The translations under genes and the position numbers were made by a program. Positions 1-7,777 of a stretch of 45,002 bases of DNA are shown here, piece by piece (within the stretch, counting starts at the first letter, position 1; each line of letters starts with the position of its first letter). The notes beneath the pieces were generated by a model, which ran no database searches, was not told the origin of the DNA, and saw nothing but the letters and a program-made list of their open reading frames with translations. This stretch comes from a bacterium (lineage in GTDB: Bacteria > Bacillota > Clostridia > Lachnospirales > Lachnospiraceae): NCBI GenBank assembly GCA_004562765.1, contig SFRL01000035.1, positions 1 to 45,002 of the forward strand, given 5' to 3'.

Positions 1-854
1 GTCTGCGCGCGGCGCATCCAATAGCGAAACAGATCCGGATCCGGAGTGATGATCTGCCCATGCTTATCTCTATGCAAAAACAACTGCTGCCGCTTTTCCC
101 GCGGTGCGAGCCTTCTGAACTTTTCCGTCTGCTCCCTGAGCGACTGCACGGCCTGTACACATTCCTCATTGACCGGAATCCTCTGTCGGCTATGCTTCCT
201 GTGATCATAATAGCGCAGGAAACAGCCTGCTCCGGAACTCTGGATGCAGTCTGTCCGAAGTCCGAGCAGATCAGCAGGGGCAAGTCCGGTTAGAGCAAGG
301 ATCTTTCCTCCCCAGCGCAGACAGGGATTCCGGTTCTGTTCCAGCTTCTGTAAAAAGTTTGCCACTTCGCTCTGCTCTACATATCCTGTGCGCACGATAC
401 GATTCATTCTCTGATAGACATCCGTCGGAAACATCTGTGCCATAGCCGCATATTCCGGTCGACACATGGCATACCAGTGATAAATACCCCGCACGGTATC
501 GTAAATATGCTTTTGCGTGATGAGGCGAAGCGGACGGTCTGTTTTTTTCGACACACACGTATGCAGAAAGGTGAGAAAACCTTCCGCATCCTCCTGTCTG
601 ATCTGAAAAAGCGAGTCAATTCCCCGCTCATACAGCCATGCTTCATAATACCTAAAGCAACTGTTCTCCTGTCGCAGTGTTGTAGGCTTTTTTCCGCCGC
701 TTTGGTACTGATACCACATATAATCCTGAAGCTCCCGACGCAGTCTGACACTGCGGATATAAGTAAAATCCAGACGGCAGCTTTTTCCCCACGGAGAATG
801 ACGTTCCTTCTCCGGTAATACCCAGCAAGGCTTCCGGCATTCAGCTCGCCTCAT
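1..854 (-). CDS. Second tyrosine recombinase / phage integrase family protein, C-terminus beyond the left edge
   Basis: An uninterrupted reading frame runs from an ATG at 854 to the left edge (about 284 codons) with no stop, so the gene is cut by the window. The start follows a GAGAGGTGATC ribosome site and overlaps the end of the upstream recombinase by 14 bases, which implies translational coupling. The visible part begins MRRAECRKPCW. It has the SAM-like N-terminal core-binding look of integrases (TTLRQENSCFRYYEAWLYE) and then a catalytic-domain-like segment (LALTGLAPADLLGLRTDCI). In that segment the usual first catalytic Arg after the TG is not obvious. The HxxR and Tyr boxes would lie outside the window. 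The overlapping pair of a ~360-residue and a longer recombinase resembles TnpA/TnpB of Tn554-type elements. That comparison is by architecture only. Confidence 0.75.
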   Translation of the reverse strand, partial: MRRAECRKPCWVLPEKERHSPWGKSCRLDFTYIRSVRLRRELQDYMWYQYQSGGKKPTTLRQENSCFRYYEAWLYERGIDSLFQIRQEDAEGFLTFLHTCVSKKTDRPLRLITQKHIYDTVRGIYHWYAMCRPEYAAMAQMFPTDVYQRMNRIVRTGYVEQSEVANFLQKLEQNRNPCLRWGGKILALTGLAPADLLGLRTDCIQSSGAGCFLRYYDHRKHSRQRIPVNEECVQAVQSLREQTEKFRRLAPREKRQQLFLHRDKHGQIITPDPDLFRYWMRRAQ

Positions 855-1920
855 AACGATCACCTCTCTCCCGGTCTGACCAGTACCTGTTCATACTTTC
901 CATCAGATATTCATCCGACAGATGTACATACCGCTTTGTCGTATAGAGATTGGCATGTCCCATGACCTGTCGGACGATACCTACATCAACGCCACTCTCA
1001 ATGAGTCCGGTGCAAAAGGTATGGCGCAGATCATGAAAGCAGAATTCCATACCAAGTCTCTGCTGTGTGCGCCGCATGATGTCGTATGCCGCATGATAGG
1101 TCAGCTGTCTGCCAGCATAATTTGTCTTTTCTGCCACAAACAGAAACTGTCTGTCTGCATCTGCCCCGTTTTTTCCATAAACAAAATCGTTTAGTGCACG
1201 GATCAGAGGCATCGGCGCATAGAGGTCCCTTCTTTTTCCCTTGGAACGGATCTGTCGAAAGACACCTACCGCTTTGCGCTCATCCGGTTGCGGAAGCATA
1301 GACACCTCCAGATCCAATGCCTCCTGGATCCGCGCACCGGTCTCGTATAACAGCGCAAATAACAGACGGTCTCTCTGCCGTTCCAACGCCCGAAGAAACC
1401 GATTCATTTCATCTTTCGTGACGATCCGCGCCGTCTTTGTACTTTCTTTTAGTTTGAAAATGGATTTTTTCGTCTGATATCCGGTCTTTGTGTGAGCCAG
1501 AAGGCTCTGATACATCTGCTCCGTTTCCGGAACCGTTTCAAAGAAAACAGGATCAGGACAGGCACCGTTCAGCTGTTCATAGCGATAAAACCGGTGCACA
1601 CTGCTCATGATTCGATTGATACTGCGGTTTGTGCGGCTGCTGGTCACATAGAGCGATGCTTCATCGCCCGCCCCGCTTCGCAGATAGTCCACAAAATCCG
1701 CAATGGTAAGGATGGAAACCTGATCATAGCGATAACTGCTTTTCATCAAAAATTCCCAATAGATCTTCAGATCGACCGCGTATGCCCGAAGCGTATTGTC
1801 GGCGCGATCTATTTTTCGCTGGAACTCTAAAAATTCGCATACCGGATCGATCAGGTGCATGTCGTCGTCCAAAAGCACCCAATGCGCAGTTCCACCTTTA
1901 TTTACTTTTAAAACCTGCAT
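841..1920 (-). CDS. Tyrosine recombinase (XerC/TnpA-like integrase)
   Basis: Site-specific recombinase of 359 residues. It cuts and rejoins DNA through a 3'-phosphotyrosine. The N-terminal core-binding domain spans about residues 25-130 (NTLRAYAVDLKIYWEFL) and the catalytic domain about 165-345. All catalytic residues are visible: Arg197 in GARIQEA, Lys near 227-229 in RSKGKRRD, His296 and Arg299 in HDLRH, His322 in MGH, and nucleophile Tyr331 in TTKRYVHL. The protein should therefore be active. The start follows AGAGGAATTAAAT. A 14-base overlap with the next recombinase makes a two-gene module. The length matches TnpA of Tn554 (about 360). Plain XerC/D is nearer 300 residues and lacks the N-terminal extension seen here. 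The neighbouring glycosylase/mnmA genes are ordinary chromosome, so an element boundary probably lies near 1921-1969. Confidence 0.9.
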   Translation of the reverse strand: MQVLKVNKGGTAHWVLLDDDMHLIDPVCEFLEFQRKIDRADNTLRAYAVDLKIYWEFLMKSSYRYDQVSILTIADFVDYLRSGAGDEASLYVTSSRTNRSINRIMSSVHRFYRYEQLNGACPDPVFFETVPETEQMYQSLLAHTKTGYQTKKSIFKLKESTKTARIVTKDEMNRFLRALERQRDRLLFALLYETGARIQEALDLEVSMLPQPDERKAVGVFRQIRSKGKRRDLYAPMPLIRALNDFVYGKNGADADRQFLFVAEKTNYAGRQLTYHAAYDIMRRTQQRLGMEFCFHDLRHTFCTGLIESGVDVGIVRQVMGHANLYTTKRYVHLSDEYLMESMNRYWSDRERGDRYEAS

Positions 1921-1969
1921 ATTTAATTCCTCTTTTGTGTGATAAAATTCACATCCGGATGCCCATTTA

Positions 1970-2464
1970 CTATCTCACATTAGGAAAATTTATGCAAGTC
2001 CACTCCTGAGTCAGTCGCTCCAACTGCCACGCGGCGTTGGCGGGACTGGTGCTGGGCAGCTTCACGGCATCACGTCCGGTCAGCGGCGCAAGATATTTCT
2101 GATACAGCCGGTGCGAGGTGGCACCGTTGCAGTAGATCTGCCGGATATCGGCCGTCGTGAGGATCGGTGTCAGGTCATTCGGCACCGCATTTTTGATACT
2201 GCTGTCCGAAGATCCCTCGATATCGCAGCTTGCGATCACATCCCACAGCGCGATGTGATTTGCGTGCAGCATCGCCTGTTTTTCCGGGATCGTCTGCGGA
2301 ACAGGACAGTCAAGCACCGCCGCCAGCACCTTCCAGAAACGGTTCTGCGGATGTCCGTAAAAGAACTGTGCCTCTCTGGATTTCACCGACGGAAACGATC
2401 CGAGGATCAGAATGCGCGACTGCGCATCGTAGAGCGGCGGGATCGGATGAATGATATGCTCCAT
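1970..2464 (-). CDS. DNA-deoxyinosine (hypoxanthine) glycosylase, uracil-DNA glycosylase superfamily
   Basis: Small base-excision repair glycosylase (164 residues) of the UDG superfamily, closest by eye to family 6 (HDG), which removes deaminated adenine (hypoxanthine). Signature blocks are the N-terminal ILGSFPSVKSREAQFFYG followed by HPQNRFW, the central ALWDVI, and the C-terminal LPSTSPAN, which corresponds to the nucleotide-flipping loop. A GTG at 2467 would also open the frame, but ATG 2464 has the better spacing to GGAGGTGTAG. It starts 3 bases after the mnmA stop, so it is translated from the mnmA transcript. Pairing a DNA repair enzyme with a tRNA thiolase is probably co-transcription only. 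Confidence 0.85.
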   Translation of the reverse strand: MEHIIHPIPPLYDAQSRILILGSFPSVKSREAQFFYGHPQNRFWKVLAAVLDCPVPQTIPEKQAMLHANHIALWDVIASCDIEGSSDSSIKNAVPNDLTPILTTADIRQIYCNGATSHRLYQKYLAPLTGRDAVKLPSTSPANAAWQLERLTQEWTCINFPNVR

Positions 2465-2467
2465 CAC

Positions 2468-3547
2468 CTACACCTCCACGATCGTACCGCCACCAACCAC
2501 ATTTTCACCGTCATAGAGCACAGCTGCCTGTCCGGTGGTAATGGCGCGCTGGGGCTCGTCAAACACCAGCTGCACCCTGCCGTCCGCAAGCACGCTCGCC
2601 GTCGCGGGCGCTTCCTTCGCGCGGTAACGCGTCTTTGCCGTCACACGCACAGGCTGCGTCGGCTGTTCATAGGCGATCCAGTTAAAATCATCTACCATAC
2701 ATGTCGTCGTAAACAATGCATCCTCCGAGGATAAAATGACCTCATTCCGCTCCATGTCCTTGCGGCACACATACAGCGGCGCCGGAAGCGCCAGTCCAAG
2801 TCCTTTGCGCTGACCGATCGTGTATCGGATGATACCCTTGTGTTCCCCCAGCTTTTCACCGTCTGTTGTGACAAAATCCCCCGCCGGATATTCTTTTCCG
2901 GTATACTGCTTCATAAAATCCGCGTAATTTCCCTCCGGCACAAAACAGATATCCTGACTGTCATGCTTTCTGGCATTGACAAAACCGTGGGTCTCCGCGA
3001 TCTCACGCACCTCTTCCTTGGACGCAAAACCACCCAGCGGAAAAATGGTATGTGCCAGCTGCTCCTGATCCAAAAACGCCAGCACATAGCTCTGATCCTT
3101 CGCCTCGTTTTTCGATTTTTTCAAAAGATAGCGCCCCGTCGTCTCGTCGCGCTCCACCCGGGCATAATGCCCGGTAACGATATATTCGCAGTCCAGCTCC
3201 TTGGCGCGCTGGTGCAGCTTATCAAATTTCATATAGCGGTTGCAGTCAATGCAGGGATTTGGCGTATCACCAGCCTCATATGCCGCCACAAAGCGGTCGA
3301 TGACCTTCTCGGCAAAATCCTCTTTGAAATTGAGCACATAATAAGGCATGCCAAGACGACTGCACACCTTTCTCGCGTCCTCCGTATCGGAAAGCGAGCA
3401 GCATGTACTCTCTTTTGTCATTCTAACTGTCTCATTTTCATACAGCTTCATCGTGACACCGATGCATTCATATCCCGCTTCTGCCATAAGCGCAGCGGAA
3501 ACGGAACTGTCCACGCCGCCGCTCATGGCGATCAATGCTTTCTTCAT
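2468..3547 (-). CDS. mnmA: tRNA-specific 2-thiouridylase MnmA
   Basis: Makes the 2-thio group of s2U34 in the wobble position of Lys, Glu and Gln tRNAs, using ATP and sulfur relayed by a cysteine desulfurase. The PP-loop ATPase motif SGGVDSSVSA lies at the N-terminus. The two catalytic cysteines are in GDTPNPCIDCNRYMKF and DSQDICFVPEGNYADF, and FDEPQRAITTGQAAVLYDG marks the C-terminal beta-barrel. The frame is open 11 codons further upstream, but the start is placed at ATG 3547. There MKKALIAMSGG begins in the family's usual position, preceded by AAAGGACAGGAATT. The resulting 359 residues is the normal length. The glycosylase gene follows after 3 bases. The gene diverges from carB at 3712. 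Confidence 0.95.
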   Translation of the reverse strand: MKKALIAMSGGVDSSVSAALMAEAGYECIGVTMKLYENETVRMTKESTCCSLSDTEDARKVCSRLGMPYYVLNFKEDFAEKVIDRFVAAYEAGDTPNPCIDCNRYMKFDKLHQRAKELDCEYIVTGHYARVERDETTGRYLLKKSKNEAKDQSYVLAFLDQEQLAHTIFPLGGFASKEEVREIAETHGFVNARKHDSQDICFVPEGNYADFMKQYTGKEYPAGDFVTTDGEKLGEHKGIIRYTIGQRKGLGLALPAPLYVCRKDMERNEVILSSEDALFTTTCMVDDFNWIAYEQPTQPVRVTAKTRYRAKEAPATASVLADGRVQLVFDEPQRAITTGQAAVLYDGENVVGGGTIVEV

Positions 3548-3658
3548 AATTCCTGTCCTTTCCTGATAAACTGTCCCCATTTTATCACATATTTACAAGA
3601 AATTAAAAAAATTTCTTTTTTTATCAAATTTCCTATAGGTAATTCTGCATTTTTATTC

Positions 3659-3664
3659 TATAAT
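3659..3664 (+). promoter_or_regulatory. Candidate -10 element for the orphan carB
   Basis: A perfect TATAAT lies 48 bases before the carB start codon. No good -35 hexamer is seen 16-18 bases upstream (TAGGTA occupies that place), so the promoter is weak or activator dependent. The ribosome site AAAGGAG precedes the ATG. The rest of 3548-3711 is AT-rich and shows no riboswitch or PyrR-like fold. Confidence 0.4.
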
Positions 3665-3711
3665 AGATGAGGTGAAAAAAATATTATTTTATACGATAAA
3701 GGAGATTACTT

Positions 3712-6700
3712 ATGCCAAAGAGAACAGACATCAATAAAGTGCTGATCATCGGCTCAGGCCCGATCATCATCGGTCAGGCATGCGAGTTCGACTATTCCGG
3801 CACGCAGGCGTGCAAGGCGCTGCGCAAGCTGGGCTACGAGATCGTACTGGTCAACTCCAACCCCGCGACCATCATGACCGATCCCGAGATCGCAGATGTG
3901 ACCTACATCGAGCCGTTAAATGTCACCAGATTGGAGCAGATCATTGCAAAAGAGCGCCCGGATGCGCTGCTGCCGAACCTCGGCGGTCAGTCCGGTCTGA
4001 ACCTCTGTGCAGAGCTGGCAAGTGCCGGCATTCTGGAAAAATACGGCGTACAAGTCATCGGCGTACAGGTGGATGCCATTGAGCGCGGCGAGGACCGTAT
4101 TGAGTTTAAAAAATCCATGGATGCCATCGGCGTGGAGATGGCGCGCAGCGAGGTTTCCTACAGCGTGGAGGAAGCGCTTGCGATTGCTGACCGTCTGGGA
4201 TATCCGGTCGTTCTTCGTCCTGCCTACACGATGGGCGGCGCCGGCGGCGGTCTTGTCTATAATAAAGAAGAGTTAAAGACTGTCTGCGCGCGTGGTCTTC
4301 AGGCGAGTCTCGTGGGTCAGGTACTCGTTGAGGAATCGATCCTCGGCTGGGAAGAGTTAGAGTTGGAGGTTGTCCGCGATGCCGAGGGCAATATGATCAC
4401 TGTCTGCTTCATTGAAAACATCGACCCGATGGGCACACATACCGGTGATTCCTTCTGTTCCGCACCGATGCTGACTATTTCCAAGGAACTGCAGAACCGT
4501 CTGCAGGAGCAGGCGTACCGCATCGTCGAGTCCGTCAAGGTCATCGGCGGCACAAACGTACAGTTCGCGCACGATCCGGTTTCTGACCGTATCGTCGTGA
4601 TTGAGATCAATCCCCGTACTTCTCGTTCATCCGCACTTGCAAGTAAGGCGACCGGTTTCCCGATCGCTCTCGTCTCCGCAATGCTTGCGGCAGGATTGAC
4701 CTTAAAGGACATCGAGTGCGGAAAATACGGTACTCTGGACAAATATGTTCCCGACGGAGATTATATCGTGATCAAGTTTGCCCGTTGGGCATTCGAAAAA
4801 TTCAAGGGCGTGGAAGATAAGCTCGGCACACAGATGCGTGCGGTCGGTGAAGTCATGAGCATCGGAAAGACCTACAAGGAAGCTTTCCAGAAAGCCATCC
4901 GTTCTCTGGAAACCGGACGCTATGGTCTCGGTCATGCAAAAGACTACGACACCAAATCCAAGGAAGAACTGCTGCTCATGCTGGCACATCCGTCCAGTGA
5001 CCGTCATTTTATCATGTATGAGGCGCTGCGCGCAGGTGCGACTGTCGATGAGATCCATGACATCACGAAGGTAAAACATTACTTTATCGAGCAGATGAAG
5101 GAGCTTGTCGAAGAGGAGGAAGCTCTGATCGCAGGCAAGGGTGCTATGCCATCTGACGAGGCACTGATCTCTGCAAAGAAAAACGGTTTTTCCGATAAAT
5201 ATCTGAGCCAGATCCTGGAGATCCCGGAGGCAGATATCCGCGAAAAGCGTCTGTCACTCGGCGTTGAAGAAGCGTGGGAGGGCGTGCATGTCAGCGGCAC
5301 AAAAGACAGTGCATACTACTACTCCACCTACAACGCACCGGACAAAAACCCGGTAAACACAGACAGGCCCAAGATCATGATCCTCGGCGGCGGTCCGAAC
5401 CGTATCGGTCAGGGTATCGAGTTTGATTACTGCTGTGTACATGCTGCCCTGGCACTGAAAAAACTCGGCTTTGAGACGATCATCGTCAACTGCAATCCTG
5501 AGACTGTTTCTACCGATTACGATACTTCCGACAAGCTCTACTTCGAGCCTCTTACTTTAGAAGATGTATTAAGCATTTATCATAAAGAAAAACCGGTTGG
5601 CGTGATCGCACAGTTCGGCGGTCAGACACCGCTCAATCTTGCCGCAGAGCTGGAGAAAAACGGCGTGAAGATTCTCGGCACCTCGCCCGCTGTCATCGAT
5701 CTGGCAGAGGACCGCGACCAGTTCCGCGCAATGATGGATAAACTGGAGATTCCGATGCCCGAGGCAGGCATGGCAACTACCGTAGATGAAGCCATTGAGA
5801 TCGCCAATAAGATCGGCTATCCCGTCATGGTGCGCCCTTCCTACGTACTCGGCGGCCGCGGCATGGAAGTCGTTTACGATGATGAGAGCATGACCGGATA
5901 TATGAACGCCGCTGTCGGTGTGACACCGGATCGTCCGATCCTCATCGACCGTTTCTTAAATCACGCGCTGGAGTGCGAGGCAGATGCCATCAGCGATGGC
6001 ACACATGCTTTCGTGCCTGCTGTTATGGAGCATATCGAGCTGGCCGGTATCCATTCCGGCGACAGCGCCTGCATCATTCCCTCCGTGCATATCACGGAAG
6101 AAAACGTGGCAACGATCAAGGAATACACGAAAAAGATCGCTGAAGAGATGCATGTCAAGGGCTTGATGAATATGCAGTACGCAATTGAGAACGGCAAAGT
6201 ATATGTGCTTGAGGCAAATCCGAGAGCATCACGTACCGTGCCCCTCGTTTCCAAGGTGTGCAACATCCGCATGGTACCGATCGCCACGGATATCATCACT
6301 TCAGAGCTGACCGGACGCCCGTCGCCCGTTCCCGCTTTGAAGGAGCAGAATATCCCGTACTACGGTGTCAAGGAGGCAGTGTTCCCCTTCAACATGTTCC
6401 CGGAGGTAGACCCGATCCTCGGACCGGAAATGCGCTCTACCGGAGAGGTGCTCGGACTGTCCACCTACTACGGCGAGGCATTCTACAAGGCGCAGGAGGC
6501 AACACAGACAAAACTCCCGCTGAAGGGAACCGTTTTGATCTCCGTCAACCGCAAGGACAAGCCTGAAGTCACTGAGATCGCAAAGCTGTTTGACGAAGCA
6601 GGATTTAAGATCCTGGCTACCGGAAACACCTATGAGATCATCACAGAGGCAGGCATTCCGGCCACACTGATCAAGAAACTGCACGAAGGTCGCCCGAACA

Positions 6701-6936
6701 TTCTGGATGCGATCACAAACGGCGAGATCGACCTGATCGTCAACTCTCCGGTAGGTAAGGACAGCGTACATGACGACAGCTACCTGAGAAAGGCAGCCAT
6801 CAAAGCAAAGGTACCTTACATGACCACGATCGCCGCTGCAAGAGCTACCGCAAAGGGTATCCTCTACGTTCAGCAGCATGGCAACGGAGAAGTAAAATCT
6901 CTCCAGGAGATCCATAGAGAAATTACTGATAAATAA
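3712..6936 (+). CDS. carB: Carbamoyl-phosphate synthase large subunit (orphan copy)
   Basis: Synthase subunit of 1074 residues. It makes carbamoyl phosphate from bicarbonate, ammonia (delivered by CarA) and two ATP, for pyrimidines and arginine. The two homologous ATP-grasp halves open with VLIIGSGPIIIGQACEFDYS and with IMILGGGPNRIGQGIEFDYC. The glycine-rich loops GYPVVLRPAYTMGGAGGG and GYPVMVRPSYVLGGRGME are intact. A C-terminal MGS-like allosteric domain (about 935-1074) contains ATGNTYEII and KLHEGRPNILDAI. There is no carA beside it. A second, clearly different carB lies at 10656-13841 next to carA, so this copy would have to borrow that glutaminase subunit or use free ammonia. It stands alone between its own promoter region and a strong terminator. 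Its allosteric domain differs from the other copy (HEGRP against HQESP), consistent with different effector control. Confidence 0.95.
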   Translation: MPKRTDINKVLIIGSGPIIIGQACEFDYSGTQACKALRKLGYEIVLVNSNPATIMTDPEIADVTYIEPLNVTRLEQIIAKERPDALLPNLGGQSGLNLCAELASAGILEKYGVQVIGVQVDAIERGEDRIEFKKSMDAIGVEMARSEVSYSVEEALAIADRLGYPVVLRPAYTMGGAGGGLVYNKEELKTVCARGLQASLVGQVLVEESILGWEELELEVVRDAEGNMITVCFIENIDPMGTHTGDSFCSAPMLTISKELQNRLQEQAYRIVESVKVIGGTNVQFAHDPVSDRIVVIEINPRTSRSSALASKATGFPIALVSAMLAAGLTLKDIECGKYGTLDKYVPDGDYIVIKFARWAFEKFKGVEDKLGTQMRAVGEVMSIGKTYKEAFQKAIRSLETGRYGLGHAKDYDTKSKEELLLMLAHPSSDRHFIMYEALRAGATVDEIHDITKVKHYFIEQMKELVEEEEALIAGKGAMPSDEALISAKKNGFSDKYLSQILEIPEADIREKRLSLGVEEAWEGVHVSGTKDSAYYYSTYNAPDKNPVNTDRPKIMILGGGPNRIGQGIEFDYCCVHAALALKKLGFETIIVNCNPETVSTDYDTSDKLYFEPLTLEDVLSIYHKEKPVGVIAQFGGQTPLNLAAELEKNGVKILGTSPAVIDLAEDRDQFRAMMDKLEIPMPEAGMATTVDEAIEIANKIGYPVMVRPSYVLGGRGMEVVYDDESMTGYMNAAVGVTPDRPILIDRFLNHALECEADAISDGTHAFVPAVMEHIELAGIHSGDSACIIPSVHITEENVATIKEYTKKIAEEMHVKGLMNMQYAIENGKVYVLEANPRASRTVPLVSKVCNIRMVPIATDIITSELTGRPSPVPALKEQNIPYYGVKEAVFPFNMFPEVDPILGPEMRSTGEVLGLSTYYGEAFYKAQEATQTKLPLKGTVLISVNRKDKPEVTEIAKLFDEAGFKILATGNTYEIITEAGIPATLIKKLHEGRPNILDAITNGEIDLIVNSPVGKDSVHDDSYLRKAAIKAKVPYMTTIAAARATAKGILYVQQHGNGEVKSLQEIHREITDK

Positions 6937-6961
6937 AAATAAAGCATATCATGAAAGAAGA

Positions 6962-7003
6962 AGCTGCATCTGCGAATATTCGCAAATGCAGCTCCCTTTT
7001 TTA
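6962..7003. terminator. Bidirectional terminator between carB and the receiver gene
   Basis: The stem AGCTGCAT/ATGCAGCT continues, after a C/A mismatch, into TGCGAA/TTCGCA and is followed by CCCTTTTTTATT on the plus strand. The other strand reads through the same stem into a short T/C-rich tract. The two flanking genes converge here, so it probably serves both. Confidence 0.85.
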
Positions 7004-7007
7004 TTCA

Positions 7008-7775
7008 TTATCCTGTGATGCGTTGGGCAGTCTCAAGAATCCGTTTTGCGTTTACCGGCTTAAGCAGGTAATCAGACGGGTTGAGCGGTGCAACCGCAAG
7101 TATTTTTTCCTTCGAGTTGATGGCCGTCAGAAAGACCACCGGAATGTTTCTGGAACGCTCATTCGCACGGATCTTTTCCAACGTTACCCTGCCGTCCACA
7201 ACCGGCATATCATAATCTAAAAAGATGAGATCCGGAGTTTCCTTCAGCAGGATATTTATCGCCTGCAGGCCGGATGATGCCATGATCACACGGTATTTCT
7301 CCTTCAGGATCTCCCTCACCTGACGAAGCTGGACCGGACTGTCATCAATGAGCAGCACCGTTTTCGGTCCGTTTTTCACATTTGCAACATCCTCTTTTCC
7401 GGCATACTCATCCGTCTTGATTCCGAGGATCTGATTTACCTGTCTGCCGATCTCACTGATCCTGACCGGTCGGAATACCTCGTGGAACTGATCTGTCTGC
7501 GTATAGTCGTAAAACATCCGCAGTTCGTCCCTCTTCCCGATGCTGAGAACCGGAATCCAACGATATTTCTCCGAGAGCAGTTTGTAGATATCCGCATGCT
7601 TTGCCTCAAAGTCCATCGTAGAGATCAGAACCATCTCCGGATGGAGCATCTGAAACATTCCCTCCACGATCTCATACTCAGCCGGACAGATCTGCATATC
7701 AAACTTTTTTGTCATTACCTGATAGATATTTTGCATGATGACATTAAATTTCCCGATAAAAAATATCTTTTTCAT
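7008..7775 (-). CDS. Two-receiver response regulator without an output domain
   Basis: Phosphorelay protein of 255 residues. The C-terminal half (about 138-255) is a complete receiver: acidic pair Asp144/Asp145 in VLLIDDSPVQ, phosphoacceptor Asp187 in LIFLDYDMP, switch Thr in VVFLTA and Lys in YLLKPV. The N-terminal half (about 1-118) has the receiver fold pattern (MKKIFFIGKFNVIMQ, VLISTMDFEAKHAD, WIPVLSIG) but lacks the acidic pocket, so it is probably a pseudo-receiver. There is no DNA-binding or enzymatic domain. It starts 2 bases after the stop of the hybrid kinase and must be co-translated with it. It is probably a phosphate acceptor or sink for the kinase's HPt domain, or acts by protein contact. 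Confidence 0.85.
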   Translation of the reverse strand: MKKIFFIGKFNVIMQNIYQVMTKKFDMQICPAEYEIVEGMFQMLHPEMVLISTMDFEAKHADIYKLLSEKYRWIPVLSIGKRDELRMFYDYTQTDQFHEVFRPVRISEIGRQVNQILGIKTDEYAGKEDVANVKNGPKTVLLIDDSPVQLRQVREILKEKYRVIMASSGLQAINILLKETPDLIFLDYDMPVVDGRVTLEKIRANERSRNIPVVFLTAINSKEKILAVAPLNPSDYLLKPVNAKRILETAQRITG

Positions 7776-7777
7776 AA

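Noticed and set aside
652..840. A 62-codon minus-strand frame and two longer overlapping frames in 271-751
   Set aside because: They are shadows of the edge-open recombinase frame that starts at 854, which has integrase-like sequence and a ribosome site.
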